Assembly (NCBI GenBank): GCA_021904315.1
Contig: CM038925.1
Coordinates: 11,286,501-11,350,500, forward strand
Source: Sphagnum magellanicum
Taxonomy: Eukaryota > Streptophyta > Sphagnopsida > Sphagnales > Sphagnaceae
Direction of reading: 5' to 3'
Length of the DNA: 64,000 nt
Shown here one piece after another: positions 32,851 through 45,470 of this stretch; position 1 is the first letter of the stretch; each line of letters opens with the position of its first letter. A model generated the notes under the pieces. That model worked only from the letters and a program-made list of their open reading frames with translations, searched no databases and had not been told where the DNA came from. The position numbers and the translations under genes are program-made.

Positions 32851-33592
32851 GCTAATTTGTTTTTTCATATCCATGTAGGTGGGTTGATGAAAGGAGCGAG
32901 TTAGTTAGGTAGTTATGGAATGATTTCATAATTGTCAAGTGGACGACAGCCAGAATTGTTATCGCGATGACCACTAATGGACCCTATACATGTTTCACCT
33001 AAACCAATTTTGATTATCATTATGATTTGGATCTTTCACATAATTTTTTATGATCGTAAGTATAGACATTATGCATTAAATTATGTATGTGGGAACATGT
33101 TTTGGTGTGATATGTTTGCACACATGAAAATTGTGAAATGTTTGTGAAGAGAACTTTGTACTTCCTAATTTGCAAGGTTTAATACGAAACCTGAAAACAT
33201 TTCTTTATGTATCCTCAATTTTCCAATTACAATACATGTGGTTTTTGGGTTAAATGTTGTTGCAAGATATGAATTCCTCATAATGGAGTGCATGATTGTT
33301 TGACTATGACTTTGATTTTTATTTTTGTGCATGTTCTGTACAAATATTTGTTTGCACACTAATATTTGTAACATAGTGTTGAAATGTAATTTTGTTGAAA
33401 AGTTGTATCTGTACATCATGATAACTAATATTTATAATTTTGAAATAAGATTTATGCAAATAAGAACTTTTGACACATGATAGAATGAACCATGTTATAT
33501 AAATTCCAATGACAAATCATCGCAATTGGCTTTGGTAGCACAACTTTAGGTTCCATAAGTGTCCTTTTGGATCATAGTTCCAAACTGAATCT
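32851..33592. other. Non-coding, nothing recognised
   Basis: AT-rich DNA between two elements of the same family. The 84-codon minus frame (33165-33419) is unsupported. Confidence 0.4.
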
Positions 33593-34304
33593 ATTTAACA
33601 ATTCCCAAGTAAAAAAGAATGAAAATGTATCTTTTTAGATTTGTGCATTTTCATAGGTTTTTATTCAACACCATAGTCATGAGCAAATTTTCAATCCCTT
33701 TTGCACCAATTTGCATCCCATTTCTCTTCAACTAAATTTAGATTTCATACATTGAATTCTAGACAATATTTCTAAATTCAATCAAATGCATTTGAATTCA
33801 ATTCAATTTGATCTGAATTCCATTGAATTAAATTGCATACAAGTCACTCAATATTTTCATTTGAATGGAACTTAATTTTCACAAAATCAATTCACTTTTT
33901 CCATTGATTTTGATCATCACTAGTAGTGCATAATAGTGTAAAGCCCAAGTCATTGTTTGACAACTATCTAAACTTGGGCTATGTGTTGTTGTGCATTACC
34001 AATAACAATCATTTGATTAATTGATGAAAAAAATGAATTGATTTTGTGAAAATTAAGTTCCATTTAAATGAAAACATTGAATGACATTACATGCACCTTG
34101 AATTCAATTCAATTCAAATATATTGATTGGAATTTGAATTGAATTTCAATTCAACTAAATTCAACCCAACAATTGGATTAAAATTGAAAAGAAATGGGAT
34201 GCAAATTGGTGAAGGTATTGAAAAAATGCTCGTGAATAGGGTGTTGGAAAAAAAACCCAAAAAAACATAGATCCATGTTTTTTTACTTGGGAATGGGCTA
34301 AACA
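33593..34304. mobile_element. Large foldback (long inverted repeat) element
   Basis: The left arm (about 33593-33950) and right arm (about 33972-34304) are diverged reverse complements over 330-350 bp. Outer ends: ATTCCCAAGTAAAAAA near 33601 against TTTTTTTACTTGGGAAT near 34280. Middle: CACCAATTTGCATCCCATTTCT near 33703 against its complement near 34195. Inner ends: AGCCCAAGT (33942-33950) against ACTTGGGCT (33972-33980), with a 21-base loop. No ORF of note lies inside. This is the structure of a foldback transposon or a head-to-head pair of one element. Confidence 0.65.
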
Positions 34305-36043
34305 AATTTTAGGCTAGAATTTATTAAGGTGGAATATTAGGGGAGCTTATTTTCATCCTACTTAAGCGCTGACAAATCATCATTAATGGAATTAAAAAAT
34401 TATTAGCATATTGTGGTGTCTTAAAGTTTGTCATTATCTTATTTGTCCATAATGTTTCACTACATTTGTAGCTATACATGTGACAACCATATGTGGGGTT
34501 CTTCTCAAGGTTCAAAGGAATTTAGAAAAAGAGGTACCTTTTTCTGAACATCTTGTTCATCTTGGATGGGAATGACAAACTTTGGGTTCCATATTGTTCG
34601 CATGTTGGTTATTACATGCCTTCAACTTCTTGATAGGTTGTGAATATTAGGTGGCAAAAAAATGCATGTGTGGCAAATGTATGATTCTAATATTGATTAC
34701 TTTCAAGTAAGAAATTGATGTGGGACACCTTAAAGTTTGATCCAACTTCATGTCAACCTCTTTGACCCCTTTTTAAAATAGGTCATCTCTTAGACAATTT
34801 CTTAATGGATTTCAAGTTTTTTTATAAAAGTCTACAAAAGCCTTCATGGGTTCTTATATGAGAGACCCAATCTATGTACACAAAAAGATGAAATTAATTC
34901 AATTGAAACTTATGGATTTTCATGAACTACCACTTTTGTTCCACCTTGGTCTACTTTCACCTAAATGTTGAGTCCTTGCAAATATTTTCCTCACCTTATT
35001 TTCGGTTGTAGAATTTTTTTGCACATAAGTTCCCTAATTTAAAAATGTAAGGATTTGATGATTGTAATTTTATTGCAAAAAATTTCATTTTAAATAAGGG
35101 ATTTTAATGGTGTTCATAGATTAAAAGTTAAATAGATGCAATTAACATTTTTTTGGTGTACTTTTGCTTCTTGGCTATAAAACAATGGAAATGGGAAGAT
35201 TATGTTGCTTATTCCTTTGATTCTTCAAGAAAAGTGACCACTTATTGAGAAAAAAAGAAAATTTTGAGAAAATTTGTCATATTTAGACATAGAATTTGAT
35301 CTAGGGTGATTAATTATCACATTCTGATTTCTTATTGTTTTAACAAAAAAATCTAAAAAGTTGTCACCACCAATGTGTGACAATCAAAATCTGAAAAAAA
35401 AACCTTGGGTCTAATATGAAGAAAGATACATCCTCATTTCAACCAAGCAATTTGAGAAGGTGGATAAAATATGTGCAAGTTGTTAAATTGTTGTTATGCA
35501 ACTATACAAATAATTTCCAAAAATAATCAAGGGTTGAAAATCTTGGCCATAAAACATGCCAGAATCACATTGTGGTTAATTCATAACATTTTTTGCATAT
35601 ATAACACACCATAATAACATATAGGGTGAAAGCATTATAAGTATACACAAAAAGTAAACATTGCAACAAAATATTGGGGTCTTTAAAAAAAGGAATAAGA
35701 AGTAGATGGTTTTATACATATATCATTTTTTGGGTACATTCTTTCTTAACTATTGTTGGCATTGATTTCCAAAACTAAATTGATATAATTGTGTTTTTTC
35801 AAATACTTACAAACACGTTAAACTAGACCTCTGCATTTGTGACAATTTCAAAACTAGATTTCAAGTATTTGTAAGTACTAGAATTTTTTTTGAAATTTTT
35901 TTTTCAACTACTTCAATATTCAACGATGCTATGAAACAAACATGTGAGCAAGAATGAATATATCTAGAATATTTTGATGATGGGGATAAAATATTCTTAG
36001 AATATCCCTATGCCATGTAGGAATGACGTGGAAAATATTTTCC
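34305..36043. other. AT-rich, gene-free
   Basis: No frame above 75 codons has a recognisable motif. Some repeated A/T words occur but no ordered repeat was identified. Confidence 0.45.
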
Positions 36044-36334
36044 CACATATACATGGATGAAAGTCATTAAATGGATGAAAAGTTTGGATAAAAATGAACA
36101 TCAATGAAGTTTTTTGATGATAATTGTAAGTAGATGAATTGTTAGATGAAAGATTCGACATGTTGAAAAGTATGGATGAAACTAATTCCAAAACAATTCT
36201 ATTAAATGAAAACCACATGCACATGGATGAAATATTTGGATGATAATTGAAAATAGATGAATTTTTTGGATGAAGCTTTTGACTAGTTCAGTGTATGGAT
36301 GACAATAATTCCAAAACAATTATGACGAATGGAA
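36044..36334 (+). repeat. Tandem duplication of an ATGGATGAA-rich unit
   Basis: Unit 1 (about 36044-36211) and unit 2 (about 36212-36334) share CACAT.(T/G)(A/C)CATGGATGAAA, TTGATGATAATTG.AA.TAGATGAATT, GTATGGATGA and AATTCCAAAACAATT. Unit 1 carries an extra ~45 bp. Non-coding. Confidence 0.55.
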
Positions 36335-36469
36335 ATTACTAATGTAATAGATTTCGTTAAACAATAAACTACATGTAAAATTTTATTTGTGTAAATGACT
36401 GGTTATGTATGATGTAAATATTTTTTGTGCATATAAATATTTAAAGAGATTTTAAAATATGAGTTTGTA

Positions 36470-36860
36470 ATAATGTATGTTCAATACATGTAATTTATTA
36501 TTTCTTTGTAAATGTTAATATACAACAAATCAAGTAACGATACATAATTAATAATTTTGTGGAGCTTTAATGTTTATTCATTTTTATACATATGATGTCT
36601 TAATATATTTTTAAAATAAAAGTAAACATTACACTTTAATTTGATTTTTTTTAATTTTTGAAATATAAGTCAACTTAATAATGTGTATGTTCAATACATG
36701 CATAATTTATTACTTCTATTCAATTTTAGTTTACAACATATCAAGTAATGATTATTTTATTTTATTTTGGAATATGTTCAATACATTTGTAATTTACTAT
36801 TTCCATGTAGATCAATTTTAGTTTACAACATATCATGTAATGATACATAATTAATATTTT
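36470..36860 (+). repeat. Tandem repeat with TGTTCAATACATG core, three copies
   Basis: ATGTTCAATACAT.TAATTTA(T/C)TA(T/C)TTC followed by TACAACA(A/T)ATCA(A/T)GTAA(C/T)GAT(ACATAATTAATA) recurs at about 36477, 36687 and 36774, with variable spacers. Extremely AT-rich. Confidence 0.55.
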
Positions 36861-37500
36861 TTAGAATTTTTATTTTTATTCTAGTGTTGGCAATTAGTTT
36901 TAATAAGTTTTTCGTTTTCTCATTTTATTATCTATATTTTATTAATTTTTTATTAAAATTATAATAATGATTGGAATAATTATTATATAATTTCAAAGAT
37001 TATTTTTATTTAACATTAAATTATACTTTGAAACATTTTTTTACATATTTTTGTTATTTAATATTTATTATATTAATTCACAATAGTTCCAATGAATTAG
37101 ATAAAAATATTAATAATAATAATTAAATAACTAGCCTAACCTAACTACTATCTATAATATTATATACAATAATATAGCTACTAGCTACTAAACTATAATT
37201 ATAGCCAATTATTAATTATCGCTACATTTTAATCATTACTATAATTTAAATATCATTTAAAATTTTATTATTGAATATTTCTGTTGAATTAAATTTTTTA
37301 ATGATTTGTTAATAAGAATTTATAATGAATTTGGTATTTTAAAAAATATTCAGTAATAACTAATAATTAATCATTTAACAAATAATTACATTTAATTGCT
37401 AATTTTTTAAAAAACTAACTAATCACCATATTATTTAATAAATGATGATAATATGTTTAATTTTTTAATTATACAAATATACAATAAAAAATAGTTGATA
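36861..37500. other. Extremely AT-rich, gene-free
   Basis: Dense TAAT/ATTA words and no open frame of 60 codons. This is the most A/T-biased part of the window. Confidence 0.6.
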
Positions 37501-37519
37501 AATAAATACTACAAGTAAT

Positions 37520-37990
37520 TAAAGTAAGTAGTTAGATCTTGGCTAGGTAGATTATGAGTTTAGGTCTAAGCCTAACTAAGCTTAGACTAACTTATACAAT
37601 TATATTACAATTATTTGAGTTGCAATTAGGTTGCAACTAAGTTACAACTAGGTTAACAACTAAAATATTTGTCCCATATTGTTTGGCTTCCATTCCGTGA
37701 ATCCAAACTATATTAAGGAATGCACTAGGATTGTTGGAGAATATGATAAACATGAAAATGTAATAGCCATTTGGGATGAACCAATCAAAAAGGTTCAACC
37801 CTAAAAGCTAAACCAAATGGTATAGGATTTCATAATTTATTAATTGCCACATGGCTTAGGTCTTGGCCTAACATAGGTGACTAGGTTTAGCCCTAACTTA
37901 AGCCTAAGGTAAATGGCCTATGTTTAGGTTTAGCCTAGATACTTAGGTTTAGACCTAACCTAGGTTTAGACCTAACCTATGTTTAGGCAC
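37520..37990 (+). repeat. CCTAA/TTAGG-rich minisatellite region
   Basis: TTTAGACCTAACCTA-type words recur many times, most densely at 37915-37990 (TAGGTTTAGACCTAACC repeated about three times). A related GTTGCAACTAAGTTACAACTAG word lies at 37619-37655. Non-coding. Confidence 0.5.
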
Positions 37991-39264
37991 CATGTGGCAC
38001 ATGTCATTTAACTATTTGTTGACCCCACATTTTGTGAATGTGCCACATGTTAACATTGTGATTGTGCCATGTGTCACCAAACAACTAACCAAATGTTCAA
38101 CTTACATAGTTGCAACCTAATTGAAATTGTAAAACTTAGTTGAAATTGTAATTATATTTTTGGGTGATGCCATGCCCAATTGACAAATCAAGTTCATCCA
38201 CCAATTGAATCTAGTTGACAACATCTTTCGATTAAATTGGTAAAACAATTTTGAACTAAATTGGCAAGTAGTGGCACATAGTGATTATAGTTGTGGTGTT
38301 GACACATGGCATACACTTTCGACTATAATTTCACTTTCAACTTGTACTTGTTGACATTACCAATTAGTAGTTGCAAAAAATATTTCCCAATTGCAAAAAA
38401 CAAGTTGCAATTATATGTGCAGTTTTCGACTTGGTTTGTAGTTGAACACTATTACCCATATTTAGCAAGTGACCTAATAGGTTGATAATGTAAGTGATCT
38501 ATAAAACCTATACTTGGCAGAATCGATAGTTGAACAAGTAATAAAACAAGGTGTAGTTTTTTTGAAATTTTGAACTGTTTGTCTAGATACTAGCTAATGA
38601 TTGTTTATAATGGTTAATTATGATTGTTGTATTTTGAAATAACTAGTATAAGACTAAAAGGACAAACCTATTTAGGAGCTTTTGGATTTCATTTTTGATT
38701 GTGTGTTTCAATCTTCATTTATGGAACATGAATCATTTTTCTTTTAGTCAATTTCCTTCAAGTTTTGAATAATTTGTGTACATGTTAATTTAGGATTTGT
38801 AGGTAGTTAAAATGTTGTTAGTGTTTTGCATGTACATCTTGTTATTTTAGGAACTTGTTGCTAAATAATCCAAAAGTAAAATAACCTTGATGGGAATAAA
38901 TTAACCCATTAACATTTGGCAACCAAATAGTGGATCAGAACTCAAAAACAATCACATTTGGAATTTTTGGTTTGATTTAGTAGTTTTAGTAGATTAGGTT
39001 TGAAAAGCAATCACGTTTGAAATTTTGATTTGTTACATGTTTGCTTGTTTTGTGTAAATTTTAAGATTGAAGTTTTTGTTCTTGATTAAATTTGAAAAAC
39101 ATTAAGATTAGGGTGAGGTTAGTGTAAAGTTTTTGAAGTAAAATAGGCACCCAATTTGTAAAAGAAATTTTATATAAACTTTTGATTGTTGGGAGGGGTC
39201 GTTCTAAAAAACTTTATGTTCAAAAATAATGCAAAGGATTTCCAAGAACTTGTTGTTTCAGAAA
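37991..39264. other. Non-coding, possibly leader or LTR of the gag fragment downstream
   Basis: AT-rich. TTTGGCAACCAAATAGTGGATCAGAAC near 38917 has the look of the DNA that follows an LTR in some gypsy families, but no paired LTR was found, so this is a guess. Confidence 0.3.
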
Positions 39265-40845
39265 ATGTCAAGAGTAGTTACTAGAAGTTTTAAGAAATAG
39301 TTTAAACAAGTCAAACATCAACCTATTTCGGATCTTGTACAAGAACAAGATGAACAACAAGTCCAACTTATGGGAGATGAACATGTGAATGCACCAAACA
39401 TGGATGCAACACAGAAGGGAAACGGATGTAGCACAAAGGGAAGAAATCAATGAATAACATCAAAATTTAGTAGATTCGGTTGTGCAAAGAGACCCAGTAA
39501 TGCTCTCAAACACTCATCAATAAACACCACAAACAACAACCCAACCATAGGCAATGAATGTTTATCATGATGATTATCATGAACCTATTCAATCAATCGA
39601 CGAAGTTGTTTCTGCACGACAACCATGGTGATTTATAATCCCAAGTTACAATTTACTCAGAACTGGTGCATCTACACCAATTACATCTACTAGTTTTAAA
39701 AACCAACCACCACACACCAACATCAACTTGGTACCAACTAATTTGGAGATGGAACGACTTCACCTACTCAACAAGTTGGAGCAACTTCATCACATCAACC
39801 AAAGACAGTCTAATCAATCAATTTCTATACCACATTTAAAACATGTTGAACCCAAAGCAGCACCCACAGTTGTTTGACAAGGCATCACTTATCCACAAGG
39901 CACTTAGCCTACCAGATTAGTACTAGGTGAAGGTGAAAGATTGCAAGTCCCGCATCATAGATCAGTTTTAAGAGGAAACCAAGGTGTTGGAACTATAACT
40001 TGTTCATATTGCCATCAAATAGGACATTTGCTCAATCGTTGTCCATTAATTAATGATGGATTAAGGTAGTTATTATGGGATGAGGTGATGAATGTTCATC
40101 AACTTGTCTTTCCAACCATTACAATAGCAATACCCAATGTGTCTGTATTAGAAACTCCAACCATGAATCTTAATATAACTCACACGGCAATACCTATTAA
40201 TTATCAGACAACCTGGACACAAACTATTACACCAATTGTATTAGATAAAACTAGTATGTTACCTACTTCAACATACCCAATGTGGTATAATGTCATACCC
40301 CCTTTGTGCCTTTAAATCTTAGTTTGTATCCAAAATATTTAACTAGAACAAAAGGACTTAATTCCTCGATCTTTAGGAATTATACAGGTTATGAACTTGG
40401 GAATGTGTACCTAGTATCTAAACAACCTGCTCCACCACCAGCATATATACCACATTTTGTTAGAAATCAATTTCCTATAGTGGTTCAACTAGTGATCAAC
40501 AGGGACAAACAACATGTTCAACAACCTATTATTGCACCAATTCCAACCATTGTATAGGTTACTACCAGTTTACCAACTTATGTACCCAAAGGTTCTACTC
40601 ACCAACCACCAAATGGAAGACAACTTGGAAACTCACCGAGAAGAAGTTCACCTAGAGGAGATCTACCTAGAAATCCACCTTTCAATCCACCTATTGGATC
40701 TTATGGATGGCTAGCACCTTACCCATGCATATTCATACCACCATGGTATCAACCACCTGTTGTGCAACCTATATTAGAACCAACCACCAAGCTACGATAC
40801 ATGAAGCTACAATATCCAACTTGTGTCAAAGAACTGAAGGGGTAA
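39265..40845 (+). pseudogene. Ty3/gypsy gag fragment with N-terminal zinc knuckle
   Basis: The plus-strand reading starts MSRVVTRSFKK (39265). In another frame from 39749 it reads MERLHLLNKLEQLHHINQRQ through several stops to CSYCHQIGHLLNRC (40001-40042), a perfect CX2CX4HX4C zinc knuckle. A long Pro/Thr/Ile-rich region follows (MWYNVIPP, PPAYIPHFV, SPRRSSPRGDLPRNPPFNPP, PPWYQPPVVQP) and ends at KLRYMKLQYPTCVKE (~40840). The last part matches the segment just before the gag domain of the minus-strand element (PPWYPP...LLYPIYF..), so both belong to related gypsy families. It is broken by stops at 39298, 39878, 39905 and 40067 and by frame changes, and truncated before the capsid-like domain. 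Confidence 0.62.
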
Positions 40846-41529
40846 TTTTAAGGGAATAGGATGAGTACATGGTTTGGATGAGCAAGGCATTTGGATGGGA
40901 TTAATCATGGAACATTGTTAATTTGAATTTTTTAATTCTTGTTGTTTTTGGATCATGGTGATGTGACTTGGGATTGCCCAAAGGGGAGAGTTTTGGGAAG
41001 AAGGAGGGATTTTATTTTTAGAAACATAATTTTAGAAAAAAAAGGAGAGAGCTATAGGTACTTTGTAGTAGAAAACCACAGACTTTGTCTTGATATATCA
41101 CTTTTTGTTTTTTTGCTATGTTGGATTTTATTATAATAAAATATAAAATTTTGTTGTAATTCTAATGGAATTTTCAGTAAAACAGAATATTACAAACTTC
41201 TATAGTGATTTTATATGTTTATATTGTTGTGTGAATCTTTTGTGGTATCAAAATATGATGAAATGAATTATAATTTTGTTCTGATGTATTTTGAAGTGCA
41301 TATTCTATTTATATGAAATAACCATGAATATGATGTTATAATGAATGGTAGAGTGAAATATGTTAAAAATTAAAGAAAAAATGGTAAATGTATATATTTG
41401 AAGTGCAAATCTATTATTATAGTATAATGGACTAATTTGACAAGAATTAAATTCATTTCTACTAATCCCTCTAGAAATTTTCTGGTAGAAATGTACATAT
41501 GCATTTCCTATAATCATTTCGGTTAAAGT
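40846..41529. other. AT-rich spacer between convergent gypsy fragments
   Basis: TTGGGATTGCCCAAAGGGGAGAG at 40970-40988 looks like the purine-rich boundary that precedes a 3' LTR, but no matching LTR was found. Otherwise AT-rich and non-coding. Confidence 0.35.
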
Positions 41530-44500
41530 ACAAACAAGGATGTGTTAGTAGTTTTGTTAGGCACCCTCGGAATTTCTATGGCATCAAGAAGTTGCGAGAT
41601 AGCATTTGCCACTGAATGAGAATGCCCTAGTTTGTACACCACTAAAAAATCGTATTACAAAAATAACAATAGCCACCTCGTAATTTGTTTTGACAATTGA
41701 AGTTTTTTGACAAGGTCTAGCATTGCCATGTTGTCTACGTAGAAACAAACTTATTCCCCTAGTAGATAATGTCTGAATTTATGCAAAGCATAAACCATGG
41801 CAAATGCTTCCCTTTTGGTGGTGGTGTAGTTTTTTTCCACATTGTTTAAAAGTCTGGAAGTATATGCAATTGGTTGATCACATTTTTTTAAGGATTTTGA
41901 GCCAACATAACCTTGACTGTTATATTTGATGCATTTGTGTGCATGTGAAATTCCATGTCCCATGTGGATGCAACTAAGATCAGTGCATCCAAATACCTTT
42001 GTTTTATGGCCTCCCACGCTTCTTAACATTTGGTAGTCCACACAAACACCTACGTTTGGCATAAGAGTTTCATGATGGGGGCCATGATGAAAGCAAAAGT
42101 TCTTCATGAAACATTGGTAGAACTGGGCCATCCCATTGAAAACTTGTACATCTTTAGGCATTTTTAGTGCGAGCATATTCACAATTGTCAAAACAAAATT
42201 TGGATCAAGTAATGTTCCCACCTTCGAAACACCATACCCAAGTATGATCCTTGAGTAAACCAAAAACATGTGCTTCTCCATATTCAAACTAATATTGAAT
42301 TCTTGACATTTGTCAAAACACAACCGAAGTTTGGCAAGGTACTTTTTGAGGTTGCTAAATACATTGAAGTCATCCAAAAACAATTTCATGAACACCCCAA
42401 GGTATTCACGAAATGCCATACTCATTACTTGTTGGTAAGTTGGTGGAGCATTCTTCAATCCAAAAGGCATGATTATCCAAACAAACGTTCCCCAATCTAT
42501 AATGAAGGCAATCTTGTACCTATATTTTGAGGTTATTGTTATCTGATGATAATTTGAAAAACCATCCAAAAATGAATAAACTTCATGCCCTACCACCATG
42601 TCTAATACTTCTTCCATAAAAGATAAAAGATAGGGATTCTTTTTCATGGCAACATTTAATTTTCGAAAATCCATTCAAATTTGGAGCTTCCCATTCTTTT
42701 TCGATACCATTGCAATGGGAGAGAGCCAAGTTGCCTCCTCCATTAGGGCGATGAATCTCACAATGAGTAGCTTGTCCAAATCCTACTTCACAACCACAAC
42801 GTAATTCATATTCATCCGATACCATGCTTGATGTGATGCATGTATATTGGTATTGAGCTCAAATTGATGTTATGTTAAATGAGGTGGACTATTTCTTAAA
42901 TCCTTGTACATCCATGCAAAGACAACTTTGTACTCTTTCAACAATTTTTTTGCTACATTTGCTACAAAAAGGTCCAAATCAACGTTCAGCTTCACCACTT
43001 GTAAATCATCATGAGTACCCAAATTCAAAGGGTGAATTTGGACCTCTTCTAATAGATTCCACTTTGCCACTTCATGTCCTGCATTTTGATTTGAGCTAGT
43101 GTAATGTCGACCATAATTTCCCCTAGTGTGTGTGGAAAGCCAAAAATTGCTTCATCAATATTGATTTTCATGTCAGTATCGATTTTGGTATTGGCACCAA
43201 TTTTGGGATTTGTATCAATTTCCACATTAGTACTGATTTTTGCGTCAACTATCATCATTGCCAAGATTTCCAACTCTAGTAAAGTAATGGTATTGATTAT
43301 AAACAAATCTAGTTCGACTACCAACAACATGTATTCCTCCTCATTTGTGACTCCATTAACAAAATCATAGTAGAGTAAGACTTCTAGGCATTTAGTGTTG
43401 CTTTCCAAATGCTTTATCACTGCTATGGTGTGGACAGTTCCATTACCCTCCATGGTTATGAAGTTATTCCCCCAGTCATGTGTAACCTTTGTGTCTTATA
43501 GCCATGGACAACCCAATAGCATGGAATAACTAGCATCCAATACGTTGTTTTTCATCAAGGTGAAGGTGACAACATATGGAATACCATGGATATGGATTTT
43601 AGGTCTCAGATTAACCCTACTAGTTTGGTTAAGGTCTAGTCTACCATCCTAAAGGTATAGGGTGTAGGTTTCGAGATAGGTAATCCTAATTTTCTCCTCA
43701 AATCTTTATTGATAATGTTAACACCCGACCCCCCATCCAATAGAACATCTTCAACTATGTTTTTCCCCACATGCACTAGAATTATTATCGTGTGAGGATC
43801 TATAACGATTGACCCTACATCAGAAGGTGGAACTTGAGGATGGGTTGGTTGGCCATTGGGCGACATTTTAAAAACTAGACATTGTTTTAAATCAGGGGCC
43901 AAATGCATGAGTTGACCAAGGGTGAAAGTATGTTTACTACTTAGTAATTGTTAACTGATTTCCTAGAGCATGTCCTATTTTTCAATAATTGTTACATCAT
44001 CAGCAAAAAAAAATCCTATTTTTGATGGTCCAGATGACTCCTACATTAGTGGTTGGCTCCTTGGGATTATTTCCACTATGGATTTCGGTGCTTGCATTTG
44101 TTGGATGACTGCTTCGAAGGTCTTTTGCAATTACTCCTTTTCATAATCTTTTGCAATCTTGGTCTTCTAAGGCTCTTTCTCCCATTGCAACACTAGTCTT
44201 GGGTTTTGGCTCTTCATTTCGATAGTTAAGACCATGTTGACAACAACTTCATCCTTTTGTGGTTCTACATGGGAGACTTTGTTTTGAAACATCTCTTGTG
44301 CAATTAATTTATGTGGATAATCATAGATCTTATGTTCCACTAAATTGCATATGAAGCAACGATAGATTGGGGAACTTCCTTGGTTTTGGTTCCCTTGTTT
44401 TCCATGGTTCCCACTCATTCCTCTCCATGCTTGAAAAGAAACTTCGTTCACCGAAAAAAAAAATTGTCCTTCAAATTGTTGTTTAGATTTTATGGGTTCC

Positions 44501-45470
44501 AATGACAATGCTCCTTTAAATGCCCTTGTTTATGACAGAAACTATACATTTTGTCAATCTAAGTGTTATCTAGTGGTTTTTGGTTTTTTTAATGGTTCTA
44601 ACAATTTTTGGTATTCCTCTGCATCTACCATAATCTCCTCAAAGTTGACTGCAAATTTTTTATGCTCAAATAAGGTATCTCGCTTCATTCTTGCAGTTGC
44701 AATTTGTAAATAGGGAACCAACCCAACTCGAAAAAAGGTTGTCAACAAGTTATCGTCCACCTTATGTTGAAGACGATTGACAAGTTTGAGGATCCGTTCA
44801 TAATAAACTTCAACCTTTTTGTCGTTGCCTTGCTTAATGACTGTAAAAGCCATGTAAACTTGTTCATCGTTTTGAATGGTGCGAAAATGTTTACAAAATG
44901 CAACTTCCAACTTAAATGAGATTACATAAAATTTTCACCCCATTCTAAAATTACATCTCTTAAGGTGAAACAAAATAAGTTCACTATGTCAGCATCCCGC
45001 TTTTCACCATTAGCTTGAATTATTTTTCAAAACACTCGAACATGAACATTTGAATTTATCTTAGTAAAGTAAATTGGGTACAACAATGTTTTCCTTGATG
45101 AAGGAGCCAGAGGGGTAGTGGGTGCCAATGGTGGATACCAAGGTGGGTACCATGGGTTCCAAGGGGAACTTGGACAAGGAGCACCAAAAGGCACACTTGT
45201 GCCCTTAACCAGAAATCCACCTCCACCTCTTCCACCACTTGGGGGTTCGCCTCTACTTGAAGGTCCACCACCTCCTCTCAAAGGTCCATTCCCCTTCCTG
45301 GTGGTCCTCTTGACGCACCCCCAAACTCCTTGATTGATTCAAATGCAAGTTGCAAAACGAACACATCAGAAGAAGGAATAGGGGTATGTTCTTTCGTTCA
45401 TAGCACTTCGGGGGTAGAGGGGCATGTTGGAGCTCCAAGATGAGGATTAGGACGAATGGTAAGTGAATCA
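41530..45470 (-). pseudogene. Degraded Ty3/gypsy retrotransposon: gag-PR-RT-RNase H, integrase missing
   Basis: Read 45470 to 41530 on minus: a Gly/Pro-rich gag start (45027-45281); a capsid-like domain (44566-44910: KHFRTIQNDEQVYMAF, VEVYYERILKLVNRLQ); a damaged zinc knuckle CFICNLVEHKIYDY (about 44317-44358), where the last Cys is Tyr; a protease with VLLDGGSGVNII (about 43711-43750); then RT and RNase H in a 307-codon open stretch (41751-42674). RT shows MDFRKLN, IMPFGLKNAP and FLDD (42369-42380), all intact. RNase H shows AYTSRLLN and TTTKREAFAMVYAL. Homology continues with stops and shifts to about 41530 (VANAIS), then ends before any integrase. A TGA replaces the usual Cys before MDFRKLN. 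It is a non-functional, 3'-truncated copy. LTRs were not identified. Confidence 0.78.
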
